DNA of 33,579 nucleotides from an uncultured Rhodobiaceae bacterium. Lineage in GTDB: Bacteria; Pseudomonadota; Alphaproteobacteria; RS24. The position numbers were made by a program, and so were the translations under genes. Below the pieces are notes generated by a model. It saw nothing but the letters and a program-made list of their open reading frames with translations. It searched no databases and was not told the DNA's origin. Within the stretch, counting starts at the first letter, position 1. Each line of letters opens with the position of its first letter. Positions 16,849-24,406 of the stretch are shown here, piece after piece. The DNA lies in the NCBI GenBank assembly GCA_937876775.1, contig CALEFA010000052.1:1-33579 (forward strand), given 5' to 3'.

Positions 16849-17973
16849 CTACTCCAAATTGGCCAGAAACGGCGCCAGCTCATCATGGAACCGATCATCG
16901 AAAATTAGCAAAGCCAGCGTTTTCATCAACTGACGCTCATCCGATAAAGTGGCCGCCGTGCCGCCACCCAGTTTGGCAAGACGGCGAAATGACGCCATCG
17001 CCCCTTGTTGATTGAGGTCAATGCGATCTTCGGTTGGCGTCACCCGACCGAGATAGGCGCGATTGGCTTCGACCCGACTATCAAGCAAGGACACCCGACC
17101 GCCTCGGCTTTTCATCCGCTCGACAATTTGCGCGCCCTCATTGGCTTCGCTGCGGTGCGGTGGGGCGTCACCAATAATAATCACCACCCGCTGTGCGCCA
17201 ACACGCCAAGCAATTTTATTTTCAGCTACGCGCAAAGCCTCAACCACCGCTTCGGGAATATCGCCGCCGCCGACAGCGTCAATACCGGCCATAAATTGAC
17301 GCGCTTTTAAAATGTCAAAACTTGGCTGCGATATACGGGTCACAAATTCATGGTCGCTGTAATCGCGATAGGCGATAATGCCAAAACGCGCCAAGGGCAC
17401 AAGATTGCGTACATAGCCAGCTAATTGTTGCATGCGTTCGCGCACGCTGCGGTGCACCCACACCATTGAGCCAGTGGCATCAATGGCGAACACCACATCA
17501 ATACCGGTCTTTTGCAAATGTTCGATATAATCAGCGAAACTTTGCGGCACGCCGGAAATCAACCCGCCGCCGGGCAGGGCGCGCTGTGTCACCGCTTGCG
17601 ACGGCTGCGGCATGGCCGGGGCAATCGCCGCCATGGTTGCATTATCCATCATCATATCATTGAAATCTGTGTCTAGCGGCACTTCCAGTAATTCCGACAA
17701 ATCCAATTCGGCCTCGGCTTCGCGGATTTCATCAACCGGCTGCTGTTGTGACAGATCAAGGTCAACCTCCTGCGGGCCGTCACTGGCCGCCGACACGACA
17801 ACGCTTTCGGTCTGTGAGCCGCCGCCGCGTTCACCGCCAAACAGCAACACAAGAACAATCGCCACGACGATGAAATGCAGCGCCAAAGACAAGGCAAAAA
17901 ATGTCAGCCACCAACGCCGCGACAGGCCCAAAAGCCGCCGCCGCATGGTTTGGAACAGCCCGCTCTCAGACAT
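16849..17973 (-). CDS. TonB-like membrane-anchored VWA-domain protein
   Basis: The 374-residue protein has a short basic cytoplasmic tail (residues 1-20), one membrane helix (about 22-45), an acidic linker (66-107, many Asp/Glu) and a periplasmic von Willebrand A domain (about 157-340). The MIDAS motif reads AIDATGSM (Asp165, Thr167, Ser169), followed by GIIAYRDYSDHEF, GGGDIPEAVVEAL and IIIGDAPPHR with the later Asp269. The helix LTFFALSLALHFIVVAIV contains Ser29-x3-His33, the spacing of Ser16 and His20 that couples E. coli TonB to ExbBD. It starts at the stop of ExbD2 (shared base) and is followed by the repeat protein. I infer it to be the energy-transducing arm of the ExbBD motor with a metal-dependent adhesion domain as its head. 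Confidence 0.85.
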   Translation of the reverse strand: MSESGLFQTMRRRLLGLSRRWWLTFFALSLALHFIVVAIVLVLLFGGERGGGSQTESVVVSAASDGPQEVDLDLSQQQPVDEIREAEAELDLSELLEVPLDTDFNDMMMDNATMAAIAPAMPQPSQAVTQRALPGGGLISGVPQSFADYIEHLQKTGIDVVFAIDATGSMVWVHRSVRERMQQLAGYVRNLVPLARFGIIAYRDYSDHEFVTRISQPSFDILKARQFMAGIDAVGGGDIPEAVVEALRVAENKIAWRVGAQRVVIIIGDAPPHRSEANEGAQIVERMKSRGGRVSLLDSRVEANRAYLGRVTPTEDRIDLNQQGAMASFRRLAKLGGGTAATLSDERQLMKTLALLIFDDRFHDELAPFLANLE

Positions 17974-18395
17974 TATCGCGCCCCTTCACCGTCGTCGTAA
18001 AACTCCGTCTTAATGCGTATTTCGCCGACCCCCGCCCGCGCCATAGCTTGGCGGAAATCCAATAGCGCCTTGGCGTGGGCGCGCCGGTCTGCAACCAGCT
18101 CAATAGTCAGCCCCTGCTCGCCGACTTGCTTTTCGGAAAAATGCGTCACCAATTCGCCAAGCGTCAATGGCGTCTCGCCAGTCAGATAAAATTGATCATC
18201 ACTGCGTAGCCAAACCGACAGGCCGGTCGCCTCATACGCCATATCGACCTTAGAGCGAGCCACTTCGATTTGCTGCGGGTGATTGGTGGTCGGACGTCCG
18301 GCGACCAGAACAAATAGGATCAAGAGAAACACAACATTGATCAGCGGTAACAGATCAATCGATTTAATTTCGCGGCGTGTGTGTTGCAGCTTCAT
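17973..18395 (-). CDS. ExbD/TolR-like protein 2 (Asp/Asn-swapped membrane motif)
   Basis: The 140-residue protein has the ExbD plan: a short basic cytoplasmic tail, one membrane helix (about 15-32, DLLPLINVVFLLILFVLV) and a periplasmic domain (about 45-135). In canonical ExbD the motif is Asn-x2-Thr-Pro-x2-Asp with Asp as the proton-carrying residue. Here residue 14 is Asp and residue 20 is Asn, whereas the paralogue next door has Asp20. The protein therefore lacks the usual protonatable residue but gains an Asp six positions earlier. It lies 8 bases after ExbD1 and overlaps the VWA start by one base. As ExbD works as a dimer inside an ExbB pentamer, a mixed dimer with one canonical Asp is likely; inference. 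Confidence 0.88.
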   Translation of the reverse strand: MKLQHTRREIKSIDLLPLINVVFLLILFVLVAGRPTTNHPQQIEVARSKVDMAYEATGLSVWLRSDDQFYLTGETPLTLGELVTHFSEKQVGEQGLTIELVADRRAHAKALLDFRQAMARAGVGEIRIKTEFYDDGEGAR

Positions 18396-18403
18396 CGCGA
18401 GTC

Positions 18404-18823
18404 CTAAAAGTCGGCCAAATCAATGTCGAAGACATCGCGCTCTATGGTGACAGATGTCGCGCCGGCTTTGATCAGCACATCCATTGTGTCCATAACCATT
18501 TGCACATCGGCCTGACCGGCTGGCATAACAACAAATAATTGCTCGGCATCTTGCGCCACCCGCTGGCCGACATAAGAGCTGATTTGCTGGGCGTCACTAA
18601 GCGCGCCATTGAGCTGCAAAGCACCGTCGGCGGCGAGGGAAATAATCGCCGGTTGGCTGCTGCCCTGAACACCGCCACTGCCGCGTGGCGGGGCGAGCTG
18701 TGCTTGCGAAAATTGCACAAAGTCAGAGCCCAATAAAAAGAACAACAGCAGCAGAAAGATCATATCAATCAGCGGCGTCAATCCCATAATGGCAGGCTTG
18801 CGGCGGGCGGTGTCGAGGTTCAC
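18404..18823 (-). CDS. ExbD/TolR-like protein 1
   Basis: A 139-residue ExbD-family protein. The membrane segment MGLTPLIDMIFLLLLFFLLG (residues 13-32) carries the conserved Asp at position 20 that in E. coli ExbD lines the proton path. The periplasmic part has the beta-alpha pattern of the family (IISLAADGALQLNG, LFVVMPAGQADVQMVMDTMD, AGATSVTIERD). It overlaps the ExbB-like gene by 4 bases (start 18823, ExbB stop 18820) and is followed by a second ExbD after 8 bases. Together they form the stator of an inner-membrane proton-driven motor. No TonB-dependent receptor is nearby. Confidence 0.92.
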   Translation of the reverse strand: MNLDTARRKPAIMGLTPLIDMIFLLLLFFLLGSDFVQFSQAQLAPPRGSGGVQGSSQPAIISLAADGALQLNGALSDAQQISSYVGQRVAQDAEQLFVVMPAGQADVQMVMDTMDVLIKAGATSVTIERDVFDIDLADF

Positions 18824-19557
18824 TGCTGGTTTGCGCTCTCACTACGCACCAAAATATCCGACAGCGCGTCCTCAACCAAATCCCGCACATCATCGACCGC
18901 ATTGTTCAAAATTGCCGATAACATAGAAAATGGCAAAGCCACCGCCAGACCAAAGGCGGTGGTCAAAAGCGCCTCCCAAATACCAGAGGCCAAAATCGCT
19001 GTATCAGCGCCGCCGCCGCCCTGACCGACACCCTGAAAAGCAACAATCATGCCCAAAACCGTGCCCAAAAGACCGAACAAAGGGGCCGATGCGGCAATCA
19101 ACTCAAGCACCCAAATATTGCGGCTCAAATGGCGCAATAGATACTGCGCCCGTCGGCTTAACTCTTCGCGTAACAAGGCCGATGTCATGGCGCCGCTCTG
19201 CGCTTGGGTGATTGCAAAGGCCAAAAGAGCCGCCGCCGGATGCGTCAATGTTGATAATGTCGGTGCCGCCACCTCGCCGTTTCGATAGGTAGATAAGGCC
19301 TCGGTCAAATGTTTGGGGCGCCAAATATCCATGCAATAGAATTGATAGAGCTTCACACCGGCGATCGGCAGACCAATGGCTGACAACAGGGCTATCACCC
19401 ATGTCACCACGCCGCCCTTGTCAAATAACAAAGTCCAAAACCCCGGCTCTGCGGGCGCCTCTTGGGCGAAGGCGGCGGGCACAAAGGCCCATAAAAAAGC
19501 GCATAGAATGACCGCAGAAAATCCGGCCGACTTTAGAAAATTACGAGACAACAGCAT
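18820..19557 (-). CDS. MotA/TolQ/ExbB proton-channel family protein
   Basis: The 245-residue protein starts at 19557, where GGAGG precedes the ATG by about seven bases. Helices: a signal-like N-terminal one (SAGFSAVILCAFLWAFVPAA), VTWVIALLSAIGLPIAGVKL, and two C-terminal helices. APLFGLLGTVLGMIVAF has the Thr equivalent to ExbB Thr148, and GIWEALLTTAFGLAVALP has Glu and Thr equivalent to Glu176 and Thr181. So the channel residues are intact. It opens the five-gene unit and overlaps exbD1 by 4 bases. An extra N-terminal cleaved or membrane segment is often seen in such ExbB homologues. The partners are two ExbDs and a VWA-headed TonB-like protein rather than an ordinary TonB. Confidence 0.93.
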   Translation of the reverse strand: MLLSRNFLKSAGFSAVILCAFLWAFVPAAFAQEAPAEPGFWTLLFDKGGVVTWVIALLSAIGLPIAGVKLYQFYCMDIWRPKHLTEALSTYRNGEVAAPTLSTLTHPAAALLAFAITQAQSGAMTSALLREELSRRAQYLLRHLSRNIWVLELIAASAPLFGLLGTVLGMIVAFQGVGQGGGGADTAILASGIWEALLTTAFGLAVALPFSMLSAILNNAVDDVRDLVEDALSDILVRSESANQQ

Positions 19558-19591
19558 AAGAACCTCCACACGAAAGCTAAATACTAAAGCG

Positions 19592-19626
19592 AAAAAAAAA
19601 CGCCGCCAGTAAATTCTGACGACGTT
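19592..19626 (-). terminator. Rho-independent terminator after acyl-CoA dehydrogenase
   Basis: On the minus strand an 11-bp stem (AACGTCGTCAG with CTGGCGGCGTT, two G-U pairs) closes a 6-base loop and is followed by 7 T residues. It separates the acyl-CoA operon from the ExbBD-VWA operon downstream, whose first ATG is only 35 bases further on. Confidence 0.9.
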
Positions 19627-19653
19627 CTTATTTTTCTCACTTCAAAGCGATGG

Positions 19654-20805
19654 CTATAGCGAACGAGCAACCAGCATCCGCATAATCTCATTCGAACCGC
19701 CATAAATCCGCTGCACGCGGGCATCAGTATACATACGGCTAATCGGATATTCATCCATATAGCCATAGCCGCCAAAGAACTGCAGACAAGTGTCGATGAC
19801 TTCACATTGGCGTTCGGTTACCCAGAATTTGGCCGCAGCAGCTGAGTTGGCATCAAGCTCGCCTTTCAACAATTGCATGGTCAATTGATCAACCATAGCG
19901 CGCGCCGCCATCCATGTGGCTTTGCACTCGGCCAATTTGTATTGCGTGTTTTGATAGTCGAAGATCGCATTGCCGAAGGTCTTGCGCTCGCGCGTATACT
20001 CAACAGTAATGTCGATCGCCCGCTCCATGGCGCCCAAGCCTTGTGAGGCAATGATCAAGCGCTCGGCAGGCAATTGCTGCATCAACTGATAAAAGCCACG
20101 GCCTTCTTCGCCGCCTAGAACGCTGGTGGCCGGCACTTTAACATTATCAAAGAACAATTCAGATGTGTCGGCGGCATGTTGGCCCATTTTTTCGAGATTG
20201 CGACCGCGCGCAAAACCTTCTGTGCCATTGGTTTCAACCAGCACCAGCGAAATGCCTTTGGCGCCTTGGCTTGGGTCGGTTTTGGCGACAACAATCACCA
20301 GATCGGCGTGCTGACCATTACTGATAAAGGTCTTCGAACCATTAACGACATATTGATTGCCCTCTTTCAGTGCCGTGGTTTTCACAGACTGCAAGTCGGA
20401 ACCCGTGCCTGGCTCCGTCATAGCAATGGCGCAGACCATTTCACCGCTGGCCATTTTTGGCAAAATATGCGCCTTCTGCTCATCTGTGCCATAGGCGTTG
20501 ATATAATGCGCGCAGATCAGCGAATGCACCGTATTGCCGAAACCGACAACCCCTGTGCGTTCCATTTCTTCCACCAAAATCGCTTCATGGCGATAGTCGC
20601 CACCAGCGCCGCCAAACTCTTCCGGAATGGAAGCGCACAGCAAACCAGCAGCGCCCGCTTTATTCCAAGCTTCGCGATCGACGATGCCCTGTTTGGTCCA
20701 TTTTTCAGAATGGGGTGCAAATTCGCGCGTGTAAAATTTATTAACCGCGTCTTTGAAAATCTCAAGATCTTCGGTCATCCACGGTGGATTATATGTATCA
20801 AGCAT
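19654..20805 (-). CDS. Acyl-CoA dehydrogenase (long-chain/isovaleryl type)
   Basis: The 383-residue flavoprotein oxidises acyl-CoA to trans-2-enoyl-CoA. Family motifs: IPEEFGGAGGDYRH, CAIAMTEPGTGSDLQSVKT (FAD/substrate), VVNGSKTFISNGQHADLV, ERKTFGNAIFDYQNTQYKLA, FGGYGYMDEYPISRMY and IYGGSNEIMRMLVAR. The Glu that serves as base in short- and medium-chain enzymes is Gly in IYGGSN; the base is expected in LPAERLIIA, as in long-chain and isovaleryl enzymes. It is the last gene of the lipid/CoA cluster, 79 bases after the crotonase gene, and ended by the terminator at 19592-19626. The exact substrate cannot be told. Confidence 0.94.
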   Translation of the reverse strand: MLDTYNPPWMTEDLEIFKDAVNKFYTREFAPHSEKWTKQGIVDREAWNKAGAAGLLCASIPEEFGGAGGDYRHEAILVEEMERTGVVGFGNTVHSLICAHYINAYGTDEQKAHILPKMASGEMVCAIAMTEPGTGSDLQSVKTTALKEGNQYVVNGSKTFISNGQHADLVIVVAKTDPSQGAKGISLVLVETNGTEGFARGRNLEKMGQHAADTSELFFDNVKVPATSVLGGEEGRGFYQLMQQLPAERLIIASQGLGAMERAIDITVEYTRERKTFGNAIFDYQNTQYKLAECKATWMAARAMVDQLTMQLLKGELDANSAAAAKFWVTERQCEVIDTCLQFFGGYGYMDEYPISRMYTDARVQRIYGGSNEIMRMLVARSL

Positions 20806-20884
20806 GTTTTTAACTCCCTAACTGACCATGACTATAGGGGGAGACGAAAGGGTCGGCAAGATTTAAGGCCGCGACATGTTGTGC

Positions 20885-21706
20885 CTATTTTCCGGTGAAT
20901 TTTGGCCGTCGTTTGTCTTGAAAAGCGGTGACCGCTTCCTGATGGTCCGCGCTCATATTGGTTAGCGCCTCATAGCCCATGGCGGTTTCCATGGCCTGCA
21001 CCGCCATTTGCCGCAGTGGCATATTAACAATGCTCTTGGTCCAATTGATCGACTGAGTGGCACCATTAGCCAGACGCTCAGCCAGCTCATAGGCGCGCGG
21101 CAATAACGCATCCGGTGCCAAGAGGTGATTAACCAACCCCAATCGATAGGCTTCTGCCGCCGGTATCATATCGCCGGTCATTAAATATTCTTTAGCTCGA
21201 TTGAAGCCGATAAGTTGCGGCCAGATCAGCGCCCCGCCATCACCAGCCACTAGGCCCATGGCAACATGCGGGTCGCCAATTTTGGCCGTCTCCGACAGCA
21301 TCACCACATCGCACAGCAAAGCAATCGATGCGCCAAGGCCAGCTGCTGGCCCATTAACAGCACTAATGATTGGCTTTTCCAATTCCAACAGACCCATGAC
21401 AATGGCTTTGGCATCGGCGCCAATGTCGGCGAATTTTTTCGGCTCATCGATCATTTCTTGGAACCAATCAATATCGCCGCCGGCGCAAAACGCGCCACCA
21501 GTGCCGGTCAGCACAAATACATCCGCCTTGTCATATTGAGCCGCGCGAAACACATGCGCTAAATCTTCGTGCATTTGTTCGTTCACCGCATTAAACGCCT
21601 CAGGCCGGTCAATGCGAATGGTTGCCACATTGCCGCGCGCCAAGTCTGCATGGCGTTCAATCGTCAACGTGTCATATTTGGCTTTAAATCCGTGGCTCAT
21701 TGGCAT
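20885..21706 (-). CDS. Crotonase-superfamily protein (enoyl-CoA hydratase-like)
   Basis: The 273-residue protein has the crotonase oxyanion-hole motif GGAFCAGGDIDWF and the second loop VNGPAAGLGASIALLCD. In rat enoyl-CoA hydratase the catalytic Glu residues lie in GGGCELA and GQPEI; here the matching bases are Ser (GLGASIA) and His (GDPHVAMGLVAGDGGA). Both glutamates are therefore missing, while an Asp occurs in AGDGG. This points to a subgroup with different chemistry (isomerase, decarboxylase, hydrolase) or a different acid/base set. It sits between an ACAD/monooxygenase-like gene 6 bases upstream and an acyl-CoA dehydrogenase downstream, so it acts on a CoA thioester in the same path. The substrate is unknown. 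Confidence 0.9.
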   Translation of the reverse strand: MPMSHGFKAKYDTLTIERHADLARGNVATIRIDRPEAFNAVNEQMHEDLAHVFRAAQYDKADVFVLTGTGGAFCAGGDIDWFQEMIDEPKKFADIGADAKAIVMGLLELEKPIISAVNGPAAGLGASIALLCDVVMLSETAKIGDPHVAMGLVAGDGGALIWPQLIGFNRAKEYLMTGDMIPAAEAYRLGLVNHLLAPDALLPRAYELAERLANGATQSINWTKSIVNMPLRQMAVQAMETAMGYEALTNMSADHQEAVTAFQDKRRPKFTGK

Positions 21707-21712
21707 CTCTCG

Positions 21713-22864
21713 CTACAATTGCATGGTCTCATGATAACCGCCCAGCATTACCCGACCGACCAACTCATAGGTGCTGGCACTGGCAATCATATGTTGGGTC
21801 ATGGTTTCAGCATCGCGCAACCGCCGCTGTATCGGCGAGCATAAATATACCGATGTGCCTCCCGCGAGGTCGTGGATAATCCGCACGACAGCCACTGATT
21901 GACGTACCGCATGGGTCGAAACCAGCCGCAAATCCGCCCTTTTTTCCGGTGTCACCTCAACGCCGGCGCAAACGTCCTGCCAAATTTCTCCCAAAGTATC
22001 GCGATACAGAAGCCGCGTGGCGCGCAAGGTCGCTTCGGCTTGCGCCAATTGGCTTTGCACACCGCTTTTCTCCGCCAAAGTGCGGCGCTCACCGGCACCT
22101 TTCTTGACCCCGACGAACCGCGTGAAATCTTCAATCGCCGCCCGCGCATTGCCCAGCGCAACCGCCCCGACACCGGCCGCCAAAAAGGCAAAATACGGCA
22201 TTTGATATAATGGCCCATCATGCCATGGCAGATCTTTACCAATCGCATAGCTATGGGCGACGGGAATCCGTGCTTGGCTCAACTCAACATCGCCCGAAGA
22301 CGTGCCCTTTAACCCTAAAGTATGCCATGTATCGTGAAACTGTATAAGCTCACGAGGCGCCATAACTAGCCGCATTTCTGCGGTTTTTAGGTCATCATCA
22401 GGGTTTTCAGTCAGCAAACAACCAAGGCCGATATAGTCGGCATTGGCCGAACCGGAAGCCCATGCCCAGCGGCCCGAAACGACATAATCGTCGCCATCGC
22501 GATAGCCACGGCCATTGGGCGCAAAAATGCCGCACGTAATGCGGTTTTCAGCGGCAAACATGGGTTGCGCAATGTCCGCTTTGATGAACGCCGACCCGAG
22601 CGCCGCCGTCGCGCCAATCATGCAAACCCAGGCGCTGGCCGCATCATATTGCGCCAATTGTTCCAAGCGGGCCATGCCGTCGACCGGTGACAGCTCATGG
22701 CCGCCCAAATCACGCGGCACAAACATAGAAAACATACCTTGCGCCGCCAGTTGACGCGCAAATTCAGCTGGCAACCGCCGCCCCGCCTCAATCTCATCCG
22801 ATAGGCTAGCGGCCTGCAGGCACACCGCATCAAATTGTTTCGTGCTCAAGGCTTGTTGTTGCAT
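21713..22864 (-). CDS. Acyl-CoA dehydrogenase-family flavoprotein (DszC/HsaA-like monooxygenase type)
   Basis: A 383-residue member of the acyl-CoA dehydrogenase fold. It has the N-terminal FVPRDLGGHELSPVDGMARL, DAASAWVCMIGA, VVSGRWAWASGSANADY, DTWHTLGLKGTSSGDVEL and the C-terminal LAGGTSVYLCSPIQRRLRDA with MTQHMI. This pattern fits the group that includes flavin-dependent hydroxylases (DszC, HsaA, HpaB relatives) rather than beta-oxidation enzymes, and it lacks the usual acyl-CoA dehydrogenase EPGTGSD and YGG signatures. It would need a flavin reductase, not seen here. GAGGAGAG precedes the ATG. It heads the three-gene cluster, 53 bases after xth. Confidence 0.85.
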   Translation of the reverse strand: MQQQALSTKQFDAVCLQAASLSDEIEAGRRLPAEFARQLAAQGMFSMFVPRDLGGHELSPVDGMARLEQLAQYDAASAWVCMIGATAALGSAFIKADIAQPMFAAENRITCGIFAPNGRGYRDGDDYVVSGRWAWASGSANADYIGLGCLLTENPDDDLKTAEMRLVMAPRELIQFHDTWHTLGLKGTSSGDVELSQARIPVAHSYAIGKDLPWHDGPLYQMPYFAFLAAGVGAVALGNARAAIEDFTRFVGVKKGAGERRTLAEKSGVQSQLAQAEATLRATRLLYRDTLGEIWQDVCAGVEVTPEKRADLRLVSTHAVRQSVAVVRIIHDLAGGTSVYLCSPIQRRLRDAETMTQHMIASASTYELVGRVMLGGYHETMQL

Positions 22865-22917
22865 TAAGTCTCTCCTCTTGCCAAAGCTTATGACAAGAAG
22901 ATGTGGTTTGCAAAGCG

Positions 22918-23727
22918 CTAACCGACGTCGAGATCAATCCACAAAGGCGCATGGTCAGATGGCCGTTCCCAACCGCGCCCATCGCTGAGGACTTGATAAT
23001 CGCTGACCTTATTTGAGAGGTTTGGCGTCACCCAGATATGATCCAGCCGACGGCCACGATTTGACTCAGCCCAATCGCGCGCCCGATAGCTCCACCAGCT
23101 GTAAAGTTTTTCTTCTGGCGGCACAAACCGACGCGCCACATCATCCCAATCCAGCGTCGCCTGCAGGCCGGCCAATTTTTCAATCTCAATCGGCGTATGG
23201 CTTACCGTCTTTTGCAAGGCTTTGGACGACCACACATCATGTTCACCGGGGGCGATATTAAAGTCTCCCAAAATGACCGATTGCAGTGTCGCCTTTTGCT
23301 TGGCCTGCGCCTTAAAATTTTTGGTCATCTGCGCCAGAAAGGCCATTTTGTGAGCAAATTTTTCATTGATCTGCGGGTCCGGTTCGTCACCCCCTGCTGG
23401 CACATAAAAGTTATGAACGCTTAGCGGCCCCGACGCCGTGTCAAAGATGGTTTCAATATGGCGACCATCGCCCTTCTTGCAATAATCAACAATATGGCTT
23501 TCCGCAATCGGCACACGCGACAAGGTCGCCACACCGTGATAGCCCTTCACGCCATTTTTGGCGATATGCGGATAGCCGAGCTTATGCATGATTTTTTCCG
23601 GAAAACTATCATTCGGACATTTGGTTTCTTGCAGGCAAATCACATCCGGTGAAATTTCCGCCACCAATTTTTCCACTAAGGGTGCGCGCAAGCGAACCGA
23701 ATTAATATTCCAAGATACAATACGCAT
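22918..23727 (-). CDS. xth: Exodeoxyribonuclease III (AP endonuclease)
   Basis: The 269-residue protein has the ExoIII order: MRIVSWNINSVRLR (Asn), CLQETKC (metal-binding Glu), YVPAGGDEPD, ILGDFNIAP (Asp-Asn), GRRLDHIWVT, and PSDHAPLWIDL with the catalytic Asp-His. It cuts at abasic sites in DNA repair. Length is normal. It is the last gene of the dapC-ftsK-lolA run, 22 bases after the unknown acidic protein. The symbol is given for the family as a whole. Confidence 0.97.
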   Translation of the reverse strand: MRIVSWNINSVRLRAPLVEKLVAEISPDVICLQETKCPNDSFPEKIMHKLGYPHIAKNGVKGYHGVATLSRVPIAESHIVDYCKKGDGRHIETIFDTASGPLSVHNFYVPAGGDEPDPQINEKFAHKMAFLAQMTKNFKAQAKQKATLQSVILGDFNIAPGEHDVWSSKALQKTVSHTPIEIEKLAGLQATLDWDDVARRFVPPEEKLYSWWSYRARDWAESNRGRRLDHIWVTPNLSNKVSDYQVLSDGRGWERPSDHAPLWIDLDVG

Positions 23728-23749
23728 GGCTATCTCCTCGGCGCCGCGA

Positions 23750-24406
23750 TTAAAATAGATTCAAAGTTTGGCCGGTCAACGCCAACGGCCAATGGCCATA
23801 CTCAAACAAACGATATTTCAGCATCAGCGGATGATTCAACGCGTCTTCGCCCATTTCCATATCATCATTCTGCGCCGCCTCAACCGCCGCCGCAGCCAGC
23901 ACAAGCGCCGCCCCATGCGCCGCTTGCTGGCCAGCGCCGACCGCTAAATCGATAATATGGTCAGGCAATTCATCGGCCATATATAGCGCTTCTTCAGCCA
24001 TTTCGCGCAACACGTCACTGAGCTGAGCGGCCAAATGCGATAACATTACACCAAGCCCTTCCTCGCTCACGCCGCGCAGGGCCTGATCAAGCAAAGCAGC
24101 GCGCAATTGCTCTTCGGCCTCCCAAGCTTGTGTATTCATATCAAGGGTTTCCGAGGCGTCTAGCGCATCGTCCCAATTCAACACGGCGATGGCATCGGCG
24201 TGCGGATAGCCCAGCGTATCTAGATAGGCGCGCGCGATTTGCTTGGTCTCCTCGCCAAATGGCTCGCCCAATGAGGCAAACCACGGCGCCCGCACCGCCT
24301 CTTGCGCAAATTCGCGCAAGGCTGACAAAACCGGTATTTCAGCCTCAAGGGCCAAAAGATTTTCCGCGCTATCGTCCCAGTCGGAACCATTGCCATATTC
24401 GCTCAT
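23750..24406 (-). CDS. Conserved-looking acidic protein of unknown function
   Basis: The 218-residue protein is rich in Asp, Glu and Ala. It starts with MSEYGNGSDWDDSAENLL, has a helical middle (about residues 95-180, EEQLRAALLDQALRGVSEEG, LSDVLREMAEEALYMADELP) and a C-terminal stretch LFEYGHWPLALTGQTLNLF. No signal peptide, membrane segment or catalytic motif was found. It lies base-to-base between lolA (its ATG ends at 24406, lolA stop is 24407-24409) and xth. Such tight packing in an envelope/division operon suggests co-expression, but I do not recognise its family. Confidence 0.75.
   Translation of the reverse strand: MSEYGNGSDWDDSAENLLALEAEIPVLSALREFAQEAVRAPWFASLGEPFGEETKQIARAYLDTLGYPHADAIAVLNWDDALDASETLDMNTQAWEAEEQLRAALLDQALRGVSEEGLGVMLSHLAAQLSDVLREMAEEALYMADELPDHIIDLAVGAGQQAAHGAALVLAAAAVEAAQNDDMEMGEDALNHPLMLKYRLFEYGHWPLALTGQTLNLF

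Noticed and set aside
14504-19557. Zorya-type defence system
   Set aside because: Zorya has a MotA-like ZorA and an OmpA-domain ZorB plus helicase or nuclease partners. Here the channel is ExbB/ExbD type, there is no OmpA domain and no nucleic-acid enzyme in the unit.
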